Assembly: GCF_021044625.1 (NCBI RefSeq)
Contig: NZ_CP087999.1
Coordinates: 3,245,001-3,309,000 of the forward strand
From: Geomonas sp. RF6
GTDB taxonomy: Bacteria; Desulfobacterota; Desulfuromonadia; Geobacterales; Geobacteraceae
Reading direction: 5' to 3'
Length of the DNA stretch: 64,000 nt
Shown piece by piece: positions 1 to 8,686 of this stretch. The translations under genes and the position numbers were made by a program. The notes under the pieces were generated by a model, which was not told where the DNA came from, ran no database searches, and saw nothing but the letters and a program-made list of their open reading frames with translations. The first letter of the stretch is position 1, and each line of letters opens with the position of its first letter.

Positions 1-1
1 G

Positions 2-979
2 AGCCGCGGCGCCTTCACCGACGAGGGGCTGGACGCGGTGAAGCTTCTCGCCGGACAGCTCGCGGTGTCGCTGGAAAACGCCCTCCTGTACCAGAAGCTG
101 GAGGAACGGGTGCGGCAGCGCACGGCGGAGCTCTCCGCGGCACAAAGCGAGCTCATGGCGACGGCGCGGCAGGCGGGGATGGCGGAGATCGCCACGAACG
201 TCCTGCACAACGTGGGGAACGTGCTAAACAGCGTCAATATCTCTGCCGGGATCGTGATGCATGCCATGGCCTCGTCGAAGTCGCGGGAGCTCGGGAAGAC
301 GGTGGAGCTGGTGAAGGAGCACTCGGCGGATCTCCCTCTTTTCCTTTCGCACGATCCGAGGGGGAGGCTCCTCCCGGCGTACCTGGAAAAGCTCTCCCGG
401 GCGCTGGACGAGGAGCAGCGCTCCGTAATGGGGGAGCTGTCGCGCCTGGTGGGGAGTGTGGACCACATAAAGGAGATCGTGGCCGCGCAGCAGTCGTATG
501 CGCGTGGCACGAGCCTCATGGAGCCGACGCGGGTGAGCGACCTCGTGGAGGACGCGCTGCGCATGAACAGCGGTGCGCTGCAGCGTCATCAGGTGACGGT
601 GCTGAAGGATTTTGCGGAAATCCCGTCGGTCCCCCTGGACAAGGCGCGGGTGCTGCAGATTCTCGTGAACCTGATCAGCAACGCGAAGTACGCCATGGAC
701 AGCCATCGAACGGAGACTGCTCTGATGACGCTGCGGACGGAGGTCGTGGAAGGGTGCCTGCGGATATCGGTGGCGGACTGCGGGGAGGGGATCGCGCCGG
801 AGAACCTGTTGCGGATCTTCAGCCACGGCTTCACCACCCGCAAGGGTGGGCACGGCTTCGGGCTGCACAGCTGCGCGCTGGCGGCAAAGGAGATGGGGGG
901 GACGCTCACGGCGCACAGCGACGGGGTAGGGCGAGGGGCGGTCTTTACGCTGGAGTTGCCGGTAGCCGCGGCAGTATAG
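2..979 (+). CDS. Sensor histidine kinase, 5'-truncated by the window edge
   Basis: The reading frame is open from base 2, so the start lies outside the window; 325 residues are visible. The first ~30 residues (RGAFTDEGLDAV, then LLAGQLAVSLENALLY) look like the last helix of a GAF domain. A coiled coil follows, then a phospho-acceptor region with VLHNVGN (His near visible residue 69), an N-box NLISNAKYAMD, a G-box DCGEGI, and HGFTTRKGGHGFGLH as the ATP lid. This is a complete HATPase module. The ending is typical of large multi-sensor kinases found in Geobacter and cyanobacteria, in which GAF and sometimes protein-kinase/AAA domains precede the transmitter. No response regulator is adjacent in the window, so its partner and signal are unknown. 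Confidence 0.85.
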   Translation, partial: SRGAFTDEGLDAVKLLAGQLAVSLENALLYQKLEERVRQRTAELSAAQSELMATARQAGMAEIATNVLHNVGNVLNSVNISAGIVMHAMASSKSRELGKTVELVKEHSADLPLFLSHDPRGRLLPAYLEKLSRALDEEQRSVMGELSRLVGSVDHIKEIVAAQQSYARGTSLMEPTRVSDLVEDALRMNSGALQRHQVTVLKDFAEIPSVPLDKARVLQILVNLISNAKYAMDSHRTETALMTLRTEVVEGCLRISVADCGEGIAPENLLRIFSHGFTTRKGGHGFGLHSCALAAKEMGGTLTAHSDGVGRGAVFTLELPVAAAV

Positions 980-1013
980 CCTGTGTGTTTTTTGTAGGCC
1001 GGAGCATTTTCGG

Positions 1014-1049
1014 CAGACAGGTCAGACAGGTCAGACAGGTCAGACAGGT
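1014..1049. repeat. Four tandem copies of a 9-bp unit (CAGACAGGT)
   Basis: Four perfect head-to-tail copies lie between the kinase gene and the GIY-YIG gene. The stop codon and last codons of the GIY-YIG gene fall inside the array, so copy-number change would alter its C-terminus. Confidence 0.9.
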
Positions 1050-1300
1050 GCCGCGTTCTCTTCGGTCAGCTGCACCTTCGCATTCCTGCTCATTTTCTTG
1101 ATCTCATATTCTCTCCGCGATGCAGAGGACCGCGTGTGTCCTTTTTCACTGTACACGACCCGCAACGGGCGCCTGCCGCGGAAGTACTTCGCGCCCGCGC
1201 CGCTGGCGTGCTCGCTGAAGCGCCTTTCCACGTCCGTCGTGATCCCGGTGTAGAGGGAGTCGTCGGAACAGAGGATGATATACACCTGCCATTCTTCCAT
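1040..1300 (-). CDS. GIY-YIG domain protein (UPF0213/YhbQ-like)
   Basis: An 86-residue protein consisting of little more than one GIY-YIG nuclease fold: VYIILCSDDSLYTGIT carries the YI...YTGIT signature, followed by an Arg (VERRFSEH) and KYFRGRRPL, as in the YhbQ/UPF0213 family. These proteins are implicated in DNA repair or processing, but the role of this subgroup is poorly known. The ATG at 1300 shares one base with the TGA of the upstream SagB-type gene, so the two are translationally coupled; a GTG one codon upstream is also possible. The C-terminus runs into a 9-bp tandem repeat. Confidence 0.8.
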   Translation of the reverse strand: MEEWQVYIILCSDDSLYTGITTDVERRFSEHASGAGAKYFRGRRPLRVVYSEKGHTRSSASRREYEIKKMSRNAKVQLTEENAAPV

Positions 1301-2070
1301 CACTTGCTCGCCACCTTTCCTACCGGAGCCAGATATACCGCGAACTCCTCATCTCCATCCACACCAAGAAGTTCATCGACAAGGGTCTGGTTGTACGCCG
1401 CTATCGCGCATGTGCCGGAGCCGATCGCTTCGCAGGCGAGGTAAAGGTTCTGGCAGACATGCCCGGCATCGATGGCGATGACCTTGTACGACGCCTCCCC
1501 ATAACGCCACTCCGTGCGGTGTGGGATTGCCGTCCACATGAAGGTCACTGCCGCCTGCCCCGCGAAACGCTGGCCGTGACAGGCAGCGGCAACGCTCGCG
1601 GGGAGATTTTCCACGATGCGCACCCTGACCAGGGCGTGCTCCAGTGGCAGGTACCGATATATTCCGCTCTCCAATCCCTCGACCCTCATCACCGCCAGGT
1701 ACGTCTCGAGCGGGTGACGGCACCCTGCCGACGGGACGGTGCGCAACACGGCGGCTTCGTGCACTTTCGCCCGTACTCCCTGAGTCGCCCAAAGGAGAAA
1801 TGCCACCTCCTGCAGTGACAGCGGTGCGGAGGTGAAGCTGCGGCGGCTTTCCCTGTTTCCTATCGCGGTCTTCAGCTCGCACGGCGGGATGTCCCATTCT
1901 TCCTGCTTCGGGAGGGGAATGACGGAGGAATCGGGCGGCGCCGCTTTCTGAACCGGAGGGGGGAGCGTTCCGCGCGACTGCTCGGTGCCGCGGAAATCGA
2001 CCTCTTCCCTGATGCGGTCGGTGAGGAAGTACCTGCCGATCTCTGTCGTCAGCGTCGGGTTGTTCTTCAT
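1300..2070 (-). CDS. SagB/ThcOx-type nitroreductase-family oxidoreductase
   Basis: A 256-residue FMN-dependent oxidoreductase of the nitroreductase superfamily, SagB-type dehydrogenase branch. Supporting motifs are NRESRRSF (FMN phosphate-binding Arg cluster), LLWATQGV, TVPSAGCRHPLETYL and, near the end, DAGHVCQNLYLACEAIGSGTCAI, which is the conserved helix and glycine segment of this family. In known systems such enzymes oxidise azolines in peptide natural products, but most stand-alone bacterial members have no known substrate, and no cyclodehydratase or precursor peptide is nearby. The start ATG is preceded by GAGGAGTGAGAA. It is the first gene of a two-gene unit with the GIY-YIG protein. 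Confidence 0.85.
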   Translation of the reverse strand: MKNNPTLTTEIGRYFLTDRIREEVDFRGTEQSRGTLPPPVQKAAPPDSSVIPLPKQEEWDIPPCELKTAIGNRESRRSFTSAPLSLQEVAFLLWATQGVRAKVHEAAVLRTVPSAGCRHPLETYLAVMRVEGLESGIYRYLPLEHALVRVRIVENLPASVAAACHGQRFAGQAAVTFMWTAIPHRTEWRYGEASYKVIAIDAGHVCQNLYLACEAIGSGTCAIAAYNQTLVDELLGVDGDEEFAVYLAPVGKVASK

Positions 2071-2100
2071 TTCTCACTCCTCTCATTCAGAACCGTTATC

Positions 2101-2134
2101 GTCCGCAGATTACGCAGATTCACGCAGATTTTCA
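2101..2134. repeat. CGCAGATT-type dispersed repeat
   Basis: Near-tandem units of (a/c)CGCAGATT, also present as an inverted pair at 8483-8580. They lie in the 5' flank of the SagB-type gene. The rest of the 2071-2428 gap shows no convincing gene. Confidence 0.7.
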
Positions 2135-2428
2135 GAAGCAAAGACAGAAAGCCGGGTTTGAAACTTGTGCGGCGGGGCGCGGCGGAATATTACCCCGTTA
2201 TCCGGTTGCTGTCCATCTGCTCTACCGCTGTAGGGCTGATCTCATTAAAATTGTTGATTTTACTGTGATGGCGCAGCAGGTTTTACCTTGTTGTTCCGCG
2301 CACTTGGCTGGTGCGGTTCGGTGTGCCGAAATGGCCGCCTCTGCCGGCCGGGGGCTGTTGATGTGTCGCGAGGGGCTCCAGTCCGGGGAGGGGGGGGCGG
2401 CTTAACTCCGGCGGCTGCTAAAAACCCC

Positions 2429-2458
2429 TTGACTTCGGCAAATCCTTTTTCATATTAT
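2429..2458 (+). promoter_or_regulatory. Sigma-70 promoter for the leuA leader
   Basis: TTGACT (2429-2434) and TATTAT (2453-2458) are separated by 18 bp and lie just upstream of the T-box leader, placing the transcript start near 2466. Confidence 0.7.
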
Positions 2459-2473
2459 TCACGAATTCTTTAA

Positions 2474-2730
2474 AGGCCGTGATGAGGAGTAGTAGCCTTC
2501 TCCTTCCCCTTGAGAGAGCCGGTGGATGGTGCGAACCGGTGGGGAAGCGGGTGAACTCGCCTCGGAGCCGCCAGGGTGAACGAGACGGTTGCATTGCAGC
2601 CGCTTGCTAGCTTTGGCCGACCGCCCGCGTTAAGGGCGCAAAGAGGTCCGCACAACGCGGATGAACGAGGGTGGTACCGCGGAAGCTTTCTAAAGCCTTC
2701 GCCCCTTGCTAGGGGCGGAGGCTTTTTTTT
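2474..2730 (+). ncRNA. T-box riboswitch (Leu) controlling leuA
   Basis: The leader has a Stem I with the AGAG and GGTGGTGCGAACCG-like distal elements, and a specifier region in which CTC (2556-2558, a Leu codon) occupies the expected position of GTGAACTCGCC. The canonical T-box sequence AACGAGGGTGGTACCGCGG follows at 2664-2682. Its TGGT bulge would pair with the tRNA acceptor end. An intrinsic terminator (about 2693-2730; AGCC-TTCGCCCC stem and eight T) competes with the antiterminator. Uncharged tRNA-Leu should therefore favour read-through into leuA. The specifier call fits the downstream enzyme. Confidence 0.93.
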
Positions 2731-2884
2731 ATTTGGACCACGACGTGCTGAGGTTCACCTTTTCCTGCGGGAGAGGCATATGGTGGGGGAGGGGCGCCAC
2801 CTTCTTTGACCTTGGCAGCTTCACCACCCCCGACCGTTGCGGCAACGCAGGGGTATAATGACCATCGTACACAAGGAGGAGCGC

Positions 2885-4429
2885 ATGAAAGAGACGCATC
2901 CGAGAACTATCAAGATTTTTGACACCACCCTCAGGGACGGCGAGCAGTCCCCCGGTGCCAGCATGAACATAGAGGAGAAGCTCCGCCTTGCCACACAGCT
3001 CCAGAAGCTGAACGTGGACGTCATCGAGGCTGGCTTCCCCATCGCCTCAGAAGGGGACTTCGAGGCGGTGCGCCGCATCGCGGAGACGATCAAGGGGCCG
3101 CAGATCGCTGGTCTGTGCCGCGCCGGGTTCAAGGACATCGACCGTGCCTGGGAGGCGCTGAAATCGGCTCAGGAGCGGGCGCGCATCCACACCTTCATCG
3201 CGACCTCCGACATCCATATGAAGTACAAGTTGAAGATGTCTCCGGCCGAGGTGCTCGACGCCGCGGTGAAAGGGGTGAAGCGGGCGCGCTCCTATACGAG
3301 CAACGTGGAGTTCTCCTGCGAGGATGCGGTGCGCACCGATCTCAAGTTCCTGGCAGAGGTCGTCGAGGCTGTCATCGACGCCGGCGCGGGGGTGGTCAAC
3401 ATCCCCGATACCGTCGGCTACACCATTCCGAATGAGTACTTCAACATCATCAAGTACCTGAAGGACAACGTGAAGAACATCGAGGACGCCGTCATCTCGG
3501 TGCACTGCCACAACGACCTCGGCCTCGCCGTGGCGAACTCCATCGCCGCAGTGCAGGCGGGTGCGGGGCAGGTGGAGTGCACCATCAACGGGATCGGCGA
3601 GCGCGCCGGCAACTGCTCGCTTGAGGAGTTCGTCATGGCGCTCAGGACCCGCGGCGACATCCTCCCCTTCAAGACGAACATCGTGACCGAGCAGCTCACC
3701 CCGGCCAGCCGCCTCCTGACGAACATCACGGGCCTCGTGGTGCAGCCGAACAAGGCGATCGTCGGCGCAAACGCCTTCGCGCACGAGGCGGGAATTCACC
3801 AGCACGGCATGCTGATGGACCAGTCGACCTACGAGATCATGACGCCGGAATCGGTGGGGCTCAAAGGGGGAGCGCTGGTGCTCGGGAAGCACTCCGGCAG
3901 GCACGCCTTCAAAAAGCGCCTCGAGGAACTCGGGTACGAGCTCAGCGAGGAGAACCTCAACAAGGCATTCACCCGCTTCAAGGCGCTGGCGGACCTTAAA
4001 AAAGAGGTGTTCGACGAGGATCTGGACGCCATCGTGGCTGACGAGGTCATGAGGCTGGACGACAAGTTCAAGCTCTCCAACATCACGGTGACCTGTGGCT
4101 CCTTCGCGGTGGCGACGGCGACGGTGCAGATGGAGATCGACGGTGAGCAGGTGCGCACTGCGGAGCTCGGCGACGGGCCGGTGGACGCGACTTTCAAGGC
4201 GATCCGCAAGCTCACCAGCATGGATGAGCGGCTGGTGCAGTACAACGTCGGCTCCATTACCGGCGGCAGCGACGCCCAGGGGGAAGTCTCCGTTCGCCTC
4301 GCCGGCGGCGCCCGCACAGTCGTCGGGCGCGGCTCCTCCACCGACATCATCGAGGCATCGGCAAAGGCTTACATCAACGCCCTCAACCGGCTGCATCTCG
4401 CCACCTTCAGGGATGTGGAACCGCTGTAG
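2885..4429 (+). CDS. leuA: 2-isopropylmalate synthase
   Basis: Condenses acetyl-CoA with 2-oxoisovalerate, the first committed step of leucine synthesis. The 514-residue protein has the full LeuA layout. The catalytic TIM barrel begins [14 protein letters not shown] and contains [15 protein letters not shown] (metal-binding His pair) and [14 protein letters not shown]. It is followed by linker domains (AGIHQHGM) and a C-terminal allosteric domain (about 390-514) that normally binds leucine. The start at 2885 is chosen because AAGGAGGAGCGC precedes it; an in-frame ATG 48 bp upstream lacks a ribosome site. Control is by the T-box immediately upstream. leuC and leuD are about 2 kb downstream, separated by unrelated genes on the other strand. 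Confidence 0.96.
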   Translation: MKETHPRTIKIFDTTLRDGEQSPGASMNIEEKLRLATQLQKLNVDVIEAGFPIASEGDFEAVRRIAETIKGPQIAGLCRAGFKDIDRAWEALKSAQERARIHTFIATSDIHMKYKLKMSPAEVLDAAVKGVKRARSYTSNVEFSCEDAVRTDLKFLAEVVEAVIDAGAGVVNIPDTVGYTIPNEYFNIIKYLKDNVKNIEDAVISVHCHNDLGLAVANSIAAVQAGAGQVECTINGIGERAGNCSLEEFVMALRTRGDILPFKTNIVTEQLTPASRLLTNITGLVVQPNKAIVGANAFAHEAGIHQHGMLMDQSTYEIMTPESVGLKGGALVLGKHSGRHAFKKRLEELGYELSEENLNKAFTRFKALADLKKEVFDEDLDAIVADEVMRLDDKFKLSNITVTCGSFAVATATVQMEIDGEQVRTAELGDGPVDATFKAIRKLTSMDERLVQYNVGSITGGSDAQGEVSVRLAGGARTVVGRGSSTDIIEASAKAYINALNRLHLATFRDVEPL

Positions 4430-4546
4430 GTTCCGCTGCTGCCCATCCGCCCGACGTCCCCCCTCCCTTGACGGGAGGGGGCTGGGGGGTGGGTGAAGCT
4501 GCCATAACCTTCACTGGCGGCACCTTGTGGTGCAACCACAGGCAAA

Positions 4547-4612
4547 TCCCCCCTGTCCCCCCTTCGCAAAGGGGGGGACGTTGGGCCTTCTGCAGTGCTT
4601 CGTGGCAATGTA
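4547..4612. repeat. Dispersed ~65-bp repeat with a CCCCCCTTCGCAAAGGGGGG core
   Basis: A palindromic C6-TTCGCAAA-G6 core is followed by ACGTTGGGCC..TGCAGTGCTTCGTGGCAATGTAC. The same unit recurs inverted at 27536-27595, and its core recurs at 13855-13895 and 27655-27676. It fills most of the 390-bp gap between leuA and cspA, along with a related GGGAGGGG-type hairpin near 4459-4490. Confidence 0.75.
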
Positions 4613-4762
4613 CCCATGCTCCCCCCGGATTCCCGGATGGAGCTTTGCAAATGGGGGGGATAGTAGTCCTTGAGATGCCGGAATGTACTGAGCGGGAGGG
4701 GGCGGTGGAGTGATGCTTCTTTGAGGTGACTGACGCGGTTTTCTACATCCGACTGCAGGAAA

Positions 4763-4799
4763 GAAAAAAGCCCCGCTGGAAATTCCTGCGGGGCCTTTT
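4763..4799 (-). terminator. Intrinsic terminator of cspA
   Basis: A GCCCCGC/GCGGGGC stem with an 11-base loop is flanked by A-runs and T-runs on both sides. It sits just beyond the cspA stop and can also stop transcription arriving from leuA. Confidence 0.85.
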
Positions 4800-4817
4800 C
4801 GTCAGGAGCCGGGGGGC

Positions 4818-5018
4818 TTACATCTTCTTGACGTTAGCCGCCTGAAGCCCTTTCGGTCCGTTCGTCACGTCGAAAGTGACCGCTTCCCCTTCGGTGAGGG
4901 ACTTGAAGCCTTCCCCGGTGATTGCCGAGAAATGAACGAACACGTCCTCGCCGTTCTCCTGCTCGATGAAACCAAAGCCCTTCGCGTCATTGAACCATTT
5001 CACTTTACCCTGTGCCAT
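4818..5018 (-). CDS. cspA: Cold-shock family protein
   Basis: A 66-residue single cold-shock domain. [16 protein letters not shown] carries the RNP1-type KGFGFI motif and DVFVHFSAI the RNP2-type VFVHF motif. It is expected to bind single-stranded RNA or DNA as an RNA chaperone or antiterminator in the cytoplasm. The start at 5018 (MAQGKVKW) follows AAAGGAGGCAGGGAAA; upstream in-frame codons have no family similarity. A strong sigma-70 promoter lies about 155 bp upstream, giving a leader of about 150 nt, as in many csp genes. Confidence 0.95.
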   Translation of the reverse strand: MAQGKVKWFNDAKGFGFIEQENGEDVFVHFSAITGEGFKSLTEGEAVTFDVTNGPKGLQAANVKKM

Positions 5019-5174
5019 TTTCCCTGCCTCCTTTTGTGCCCTCCGGTCCTCGCCGGATTCTACGTGTGTGCCGTTCTGTCCGGAGAGTCTTCGGCATTGA
5101 AAACGACCCAAAGGATAATTGCCTTTGAAGCCTTCCGGTGCTTAAAACACGTCCGTGACCAGCTGTTCGGGAAA

Positions 5175-5203
5175 AAATTAGCATCGTGTAATACGGTTGT
5201 CAA
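5175..5203 (-). promoter_or_regulatory. Sigma-70 promoter of cspA
   Basis: On the minus strand TTGACA (5203-5198) and TAATTT (5180-5175) are spaced by exactly 17 bp. The predicted transcript start is near 5168, leaving a leader of about 150 nt before the cspA ATG. Confidence 0.8.
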
Positions 5204-5239
5204 GAAATTATTTATAAAGATTTTTTCGTAGAGCCGCTC

Positions 5240-6268
5240 CTAGAAGGTGTTTAGCCGCCCTATGAACGCCATGAGGAGCCCGTAATGCTGGTGGTCAAAA
5301 TGAAGGGAAATTCTCGGCAGGTCTAATAGATCCGGCTCGTCGCTCTCCTCCTGAAGGGGGCCGCTGGCGACGATTCTGGTGCCGGGGACGCGCAGCTCGG
5401 GAAACTCGTTTTCCAGGATCTCTATCTGCGTCGGGGTCAGTTCCTTGTTGAGCCTGATTATGAGGAGCCCGTTGACGAAACGGATCGAGTGGTAATTCTT
5501 GTAGAACTCCTCGATGACCCGGACCGCCTCCTCGTAGCTCTTGGTGATGGTGAAGATGGAGAAGTCCTCGGCGGAGATGAACCCCTTCACCAGGAGGCGC
5601 TCCTTCATGAACCTGAACCACTGCTCCCAGTACCCGTCCTCGTCGTCCACCAGTACGAGCGGCTTCGGCGAGGTCTTCCCTGTCTGTACGAGGGTGAAGA
5701 CTTCCATCGCCTCGTCCAGTGTGCCGAAGCCGCCGGGAAAGACGGCGATGGCCTCGGTCTCCTTCACGAAGGCAACCTTCCGGTTGAAGAAGTACTTGTA
5801 GGTGATGAGGCGCGGATTTTTCAGCATGACCACGTTCGCGCCCTGCTCGAAGGGGAGCCGGATGTTCACCGCAAAGGAGTGCTCGCTCCCTGCGCCTTCG
5901 TTTCCCGCCTGCATGATCCCGGGGCCGCCGCCGGTGATGATCATGTACCCCTTCTGCGCGAGGGTGCGGGCGAAATTGACGCACGTCTGGTACATCGGCT
6001 CTTCCGGAAGGGTGCGCGCCGAGCCGAAGATGGTGACCTTCTTTCTGTGCCGGTAGGGGGCGAAGACGAGGGTGGTGTAGCGCATCTCTTTCAGGGTGTT
6101 GCTGAGGAGCTTCAGGTCGGCGAGATAGTCGGTATCCTGCCCCGCCTTCAGCGCGGCGATGACCATCTCCCGCACCAGGTCCGGATGGTGCACCCCTCCG
6201 ATCTTGTCCAGGAGCTCGTCAATCAGTGTGTCGATCTCGCCATTTGCTCGGGTGAAACGCAATTGCAT
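5240..6268 (-). CDS. LOG-family nucleotide 5'-monophosphate nucleosidase (PpnN-like)
   Basis: A 342-residue Rossmann-fold protein of the LOG/TIGR00730 superfamily. It contains GGGPGIMQAGNEGA and FPGGFGTLDEAMEVFT, the PGGxGTxxE signature that binds the nucleotide phosphoribosyl group. Compared with short LOG proteins (~190 aa) it has N- and C-terminal extensions, as in PpnN-type nucleosidases that cleave purine or pyrimidine monophosphates to base and ribose 5-phosphate. A cytokinin-activating role is less likely in this setting. The start at 6268 follows GCAGGAGTTCAGACG; an in-frame ATG 15 codons upstream has no ribosome site. Confidence 0.85.
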   Translation of the reverse strand: MQLRFTRANGEIDTLIDELLDKIGGVHHPDLVREMVIAALKAGQDTDYLADLKLLSNTLKEMRYTTLVFAPYRHRKKVTIFGSARTLPEEPMYQTCVNFARTLAQKGYMIITGGGPGIMQAGNEGAGSEHSFAVNIRLPFEQGANVVMLKNPRLITYKYFFNRKVAFVKETEAIAVFPGGFGTLDEAMEVFTLVQTGKTSPKPLVLVDDEDGYWEQWFRFMKERLLVKGFISAEDFSIFTITKSYEEAVRVIEEFYKNYHSIRFVNGLLIIRLNKELTPTQIEILENEFPELRVPGTRIVASGPLQEESDEPDLLDLPRISLHFDHQHYGLLMAFIGRLNTF

Positions 6269-6439
6269 CGTCTGAACTCCTGCCTCTGATTTTGGTGCGA
6301 GGAAGTATACCATCGGGGCAGTCGCGAGGCAAAGGTTTAATAATATTGAACAATTATTAGTTTGATTTGTCGGGTGCCTTTGGTTTATTGTTGGCGTCAG
6401 AATTAATCATCCTATTTCGCTAAAAGGAAAGCGCTTTTT

Positions 6440-7723
6440 ATGGGCATGACTACAGCCGAAAAGATATTTGCCGCCCATCTGGTGGACGAGCCTTTTTCCG
6501 GCACGAAGGTGCTGAAAATCGACGTGGTTATGTGCCACGAAATCACCACCCCGATCGCCATCGCGGATCTCGCTGCACGCGGGAAGGACCGCGTTTTCAA
6601 TCCGGACCGGATCAAGGCCGTCATCGACCACGTCACCCCGAGCAAGGACTCGAAGACCGCCACCCAGGCGAAGATGCTCAGGGACTGGGCGCGGCGCCAC
6701 GACATCAAGGACTTCTTCGACGTGGGCGCCAACGGCGTGTGCCACGCCCTCTTCCCGGAGAAGGGTTTCATCAGGCCCGGTAACACCGTCATCATGGGCG
6801 ACTCCCACACCTGCACCCACGGCGCTTTCGGCGCCTTTGCGGCAGGCGTCGGGACGACCGACCTGGAGGTGGGGATCCTGAAAGGGGTCTGCGCCTTCCG
6901 CGAGCCGAAGACCATCAGGGTGAACCTGAACGGGACGCTGCCGAAAGGGGTGTACGCGAAGGACGCGATCCTCTACGTCATCGGGCAGCTCGGCGTGAAC
7001 GGCGCCACCGACCGCGTCCTCGAGTTCGGCGGCCCGATCGTCGAGGCCATGACCATGGAATCGCGCATGACGCTGTGCAACATGGCGATCGAGGCGGGGG
7101 GCACCTCCGGTATCTGCATGCCGGATGAGACCACCCTCGAGTACCTCTGGCCCTTCATTTCCGGCGACTATGCATCGAAGGAAGAGGCGCTGCAGGCGTT
7201 CAAGGGGTGGTGGTCCGACCCCGACGCCCAGTACGAGCGCGTGCTGAACTTCGATCTTTCAGCGATAGAGCCGTTGTGCACCTACGGCTACAAGCCGGAC
7301 ATGGTAAAGAAGATCAGCGAGATGGTCGGAGAGCCTGTGGACCAGGTCTATCTTGGCTCCTGCACCAACGGCAGGCTGGAAGACCTGCGCATCGCGGCCC
7401 AGATCCTCAAGGGGAAGAAGATTGCCCCGACCGTGCGCGGCATCCTCTCGCCGGCCACCCCGCAGGTGTACAAGGACGCCCTGAAGGAAGGGCTGATGGA
7501 CATCTTCATGGATGCCGGCTTCTGCGTCACCAACCCGACCTGCGGCGCCTGCCTCGGCATGAGCAACGGCGTCCTGGCGGAAGGGGAAGTATGCGCGGCG
7601 ACCACCAACAGGAACTTCATGGGGCGCATGGGGAAGGGTGGCATGGTTCACCTCCTCTCTCCCGCAACCGCCGCAGCTTCCGCCATCGAGGGGAAACTGG
7701 CCGACCCGCGGAAGTACCTGTAG
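6440..7723 (+). CDS. leuC: 3-isopropylmalate dehydratase, large subunit
   Basis: Isomerises 2-isopropylmalate to 3-isopropylmalate with LeuD, using a [4Fe-4S] cluster. The 427-residue length fits the shorter LeuC/homoaconitase-type group. Aconitase-family landmarks are seen: MGDSHTCTHGAFG, LGSCTNGRLEDL (cluster Cys) and TNPTCGACLGMSNG (two further cluster Cys). A start two codons downstream (MTTAEKIF) is equally plausible; AAAAGGAAAGCGC precedes both. leuD follows 115 bp downstream, so the two subunit genes form one unit ending in a strong terminator. Confidence 0.95.
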   Translation: MGMTTAEKIFAAHLVDEPFSGTKVLKIDVVMCHEITTPIAIADLAARGKDRVFNPDRIKAVIDHVTPSKDSKTATQAKMLRDWARRHDIKDFFDVGANGVCHALFPEKGFIRPGNTVIMGDSHTCTHGAFGAFAAGVGTTDLEVGILKGVCAFREPKTIRVNLNGTLPKGVYAKDAILYVIGQLGVNGATDRVLEFGGPIVEAMTMESRMTLCNMAIEAGGTSGICMPDETTLEYLWPFISGDYASKEEALQAFKGWWSDPDAQYERVLNFDLSAIEPLCTYGYKPDMVKKISEMVGEPVDQVYLGSCTNGRLEDLRIAAQILKGKKIAPTVRGILSPATPQVYKDALKEGLMDIFMDAGFCVTNPTCGACLGMSNGVLAEGEVCAATTNRNFMGRMGKGGMVHLLSPATAAASAIEGKLADPRKYL

Positions 7724-7838
7724 GCAGTTTTGAGGGGACTCTGTCCCCCCCCTGGCCCGCCCGTTCGAGGGTTCGGCGCCAGCGGTTCAGCATTGCATGT
7801 GGTGCTGATATGCAATTTCCACAAAAGGGAGAGCTTAT

Positions 7839-8366
7839 ATGAAGACTTTTGGCGGCCCGGTACTCTTTCTGGACCGGAGCGACATAAATACCGACGAGAT
7901 CATTCCGGCGAAGTACCTGACCGAGATCACCAAGGCGGACCTTCGCCCGTACCTGCTGGAAGATCTGAAGCTGGAGGGATTCGACCCCAAGAGTGAGAAG
8001 ACCCGCAATGCCGGCGTGGTGGTGACGCGCGCGAACTTCGGCTGCGGCTCCTCAAGGGAGCACGCACCGTGGGTGCTGGAGGTAAACGGCATCTCCGTCG
8101 TCATCGCGCAGTCCTTTGCGCGCATCTTCAGGCAGAACATGTTCAACTGCGGGATGGTGGCGATCGAGCTGCCCGAGCAGCAGATCGAGGAGCTTTTCGC
8201 TTTCGCCGAGTGCCCTGATGCCACGATCACCGTCAATGTGGCAGGGGAGACGCTGAGCATCGTCGGCGGCGGGAAGAAGGCGGAGATCAAGTTCGCTCTC
8301 TCCCCCTTTGACAAGGCGCTGGTACTGGCCGGCGGCTGGGTCGATTACGCGGACAGCAAGTACTGA
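7839..8366 (+). CDS. leuD: 3-isopropylmalate dehydratase, small subunit
   Basis: A 175-residue swivel-domain partner of LeuC. The substrate-specificity loop region (DINTDEIIPAKYLTE) and the conserved NFGCGSSREHAPW motif are intact, along with ARIFRQNMFNCG. The ATG is preceded by AAAAGGGAGAGCTTAT. It lies directly after leuC on the same strand and is followed by an intrinsic terminator, so the leuCD unit ends here. No leuB is visible in the window. Confidence 0.95.
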   Translation: MKTFGGPVLFLDRSDINTDEIIPAKYLTEITKADLRPYLLEDLKLEGFDPKSEKTRNAGVVVTRANFGCGSSREHAPWVLEVNGISVVIAQSFARIFRQNMFNCGMVAIELPEQQIEELFAFAECPDATITVNVAGETLSIVGGGKKAEIKFALSPFDKALVLAGGWVDYADSKY

Positions 8367-8413
8367 TATAGTGGTAGCAGCGAAATAAGCGAAGGCGTAG
8401 GCAAGCCATCAGG

Positions 8414-8453
8414 CAGGCAGGAGACCACAGCGGTTTCCTGCCTGTTCTTTTTT
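8414..8453 (+). terminator. Intrinsic terminator after leuD
   Basis: A 13-position stem CAGGCAGGAGACC / GGTTTCCTGCCTG (one mismatch) is followed by TTCTTTTTT. Confidence 0.85.
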
Positions 8454-8482
8454 GTGCGGCGGCGCAGAAGCAAAACCTTCTA

Positions 8483-8580
8483 TCCGCAGATCACGCAGAT
8501 TTTCGCAGATTTTTTAAAAGCAGTTTCTCTATCCGTAGCTTCTGACTTTAATCTGCGGAAATCTGCGTAATCTGCGGACG
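8483..8580. repeat. Inverted pair of CGCAGATT-type repeats
   Basis: The left arm (8483-8510) has CCGCAGATCACGCAGATTTTCGC and the right arm (8549-8580) its inverse, ATCTGCGGAAATCTGCGTAAT. The same family is at 2101-2134. It could form a long imperfect hairpin between leuD and the next operon. Confidence 0.75.
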
Positions 8581-8686
8581 AAACTGGTCTTGACGGCTAC
8601 GCTTTACGGCATTTTTTGATTGACTCCGCCTAACGGCTGCAGTTAGTATTCCGGAGTTTCTCCGCTGGCTTACAAAGTTGAGGTTC

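Noticed and set aside
1014-1049. Tandem 9-bp repeats here and at 21252-21287 considered as CRISPR or attachment sites
   Set aside because: Units are 9 bp with no spacers, no cas genes and no integrase nearby; simple tandem repeats explain them.
2288-2473. 61-codon plus-strand ORF upstream of leuA
   Set aside because: It spans the leuA promoter, has no ribosome site and no conserved composition.
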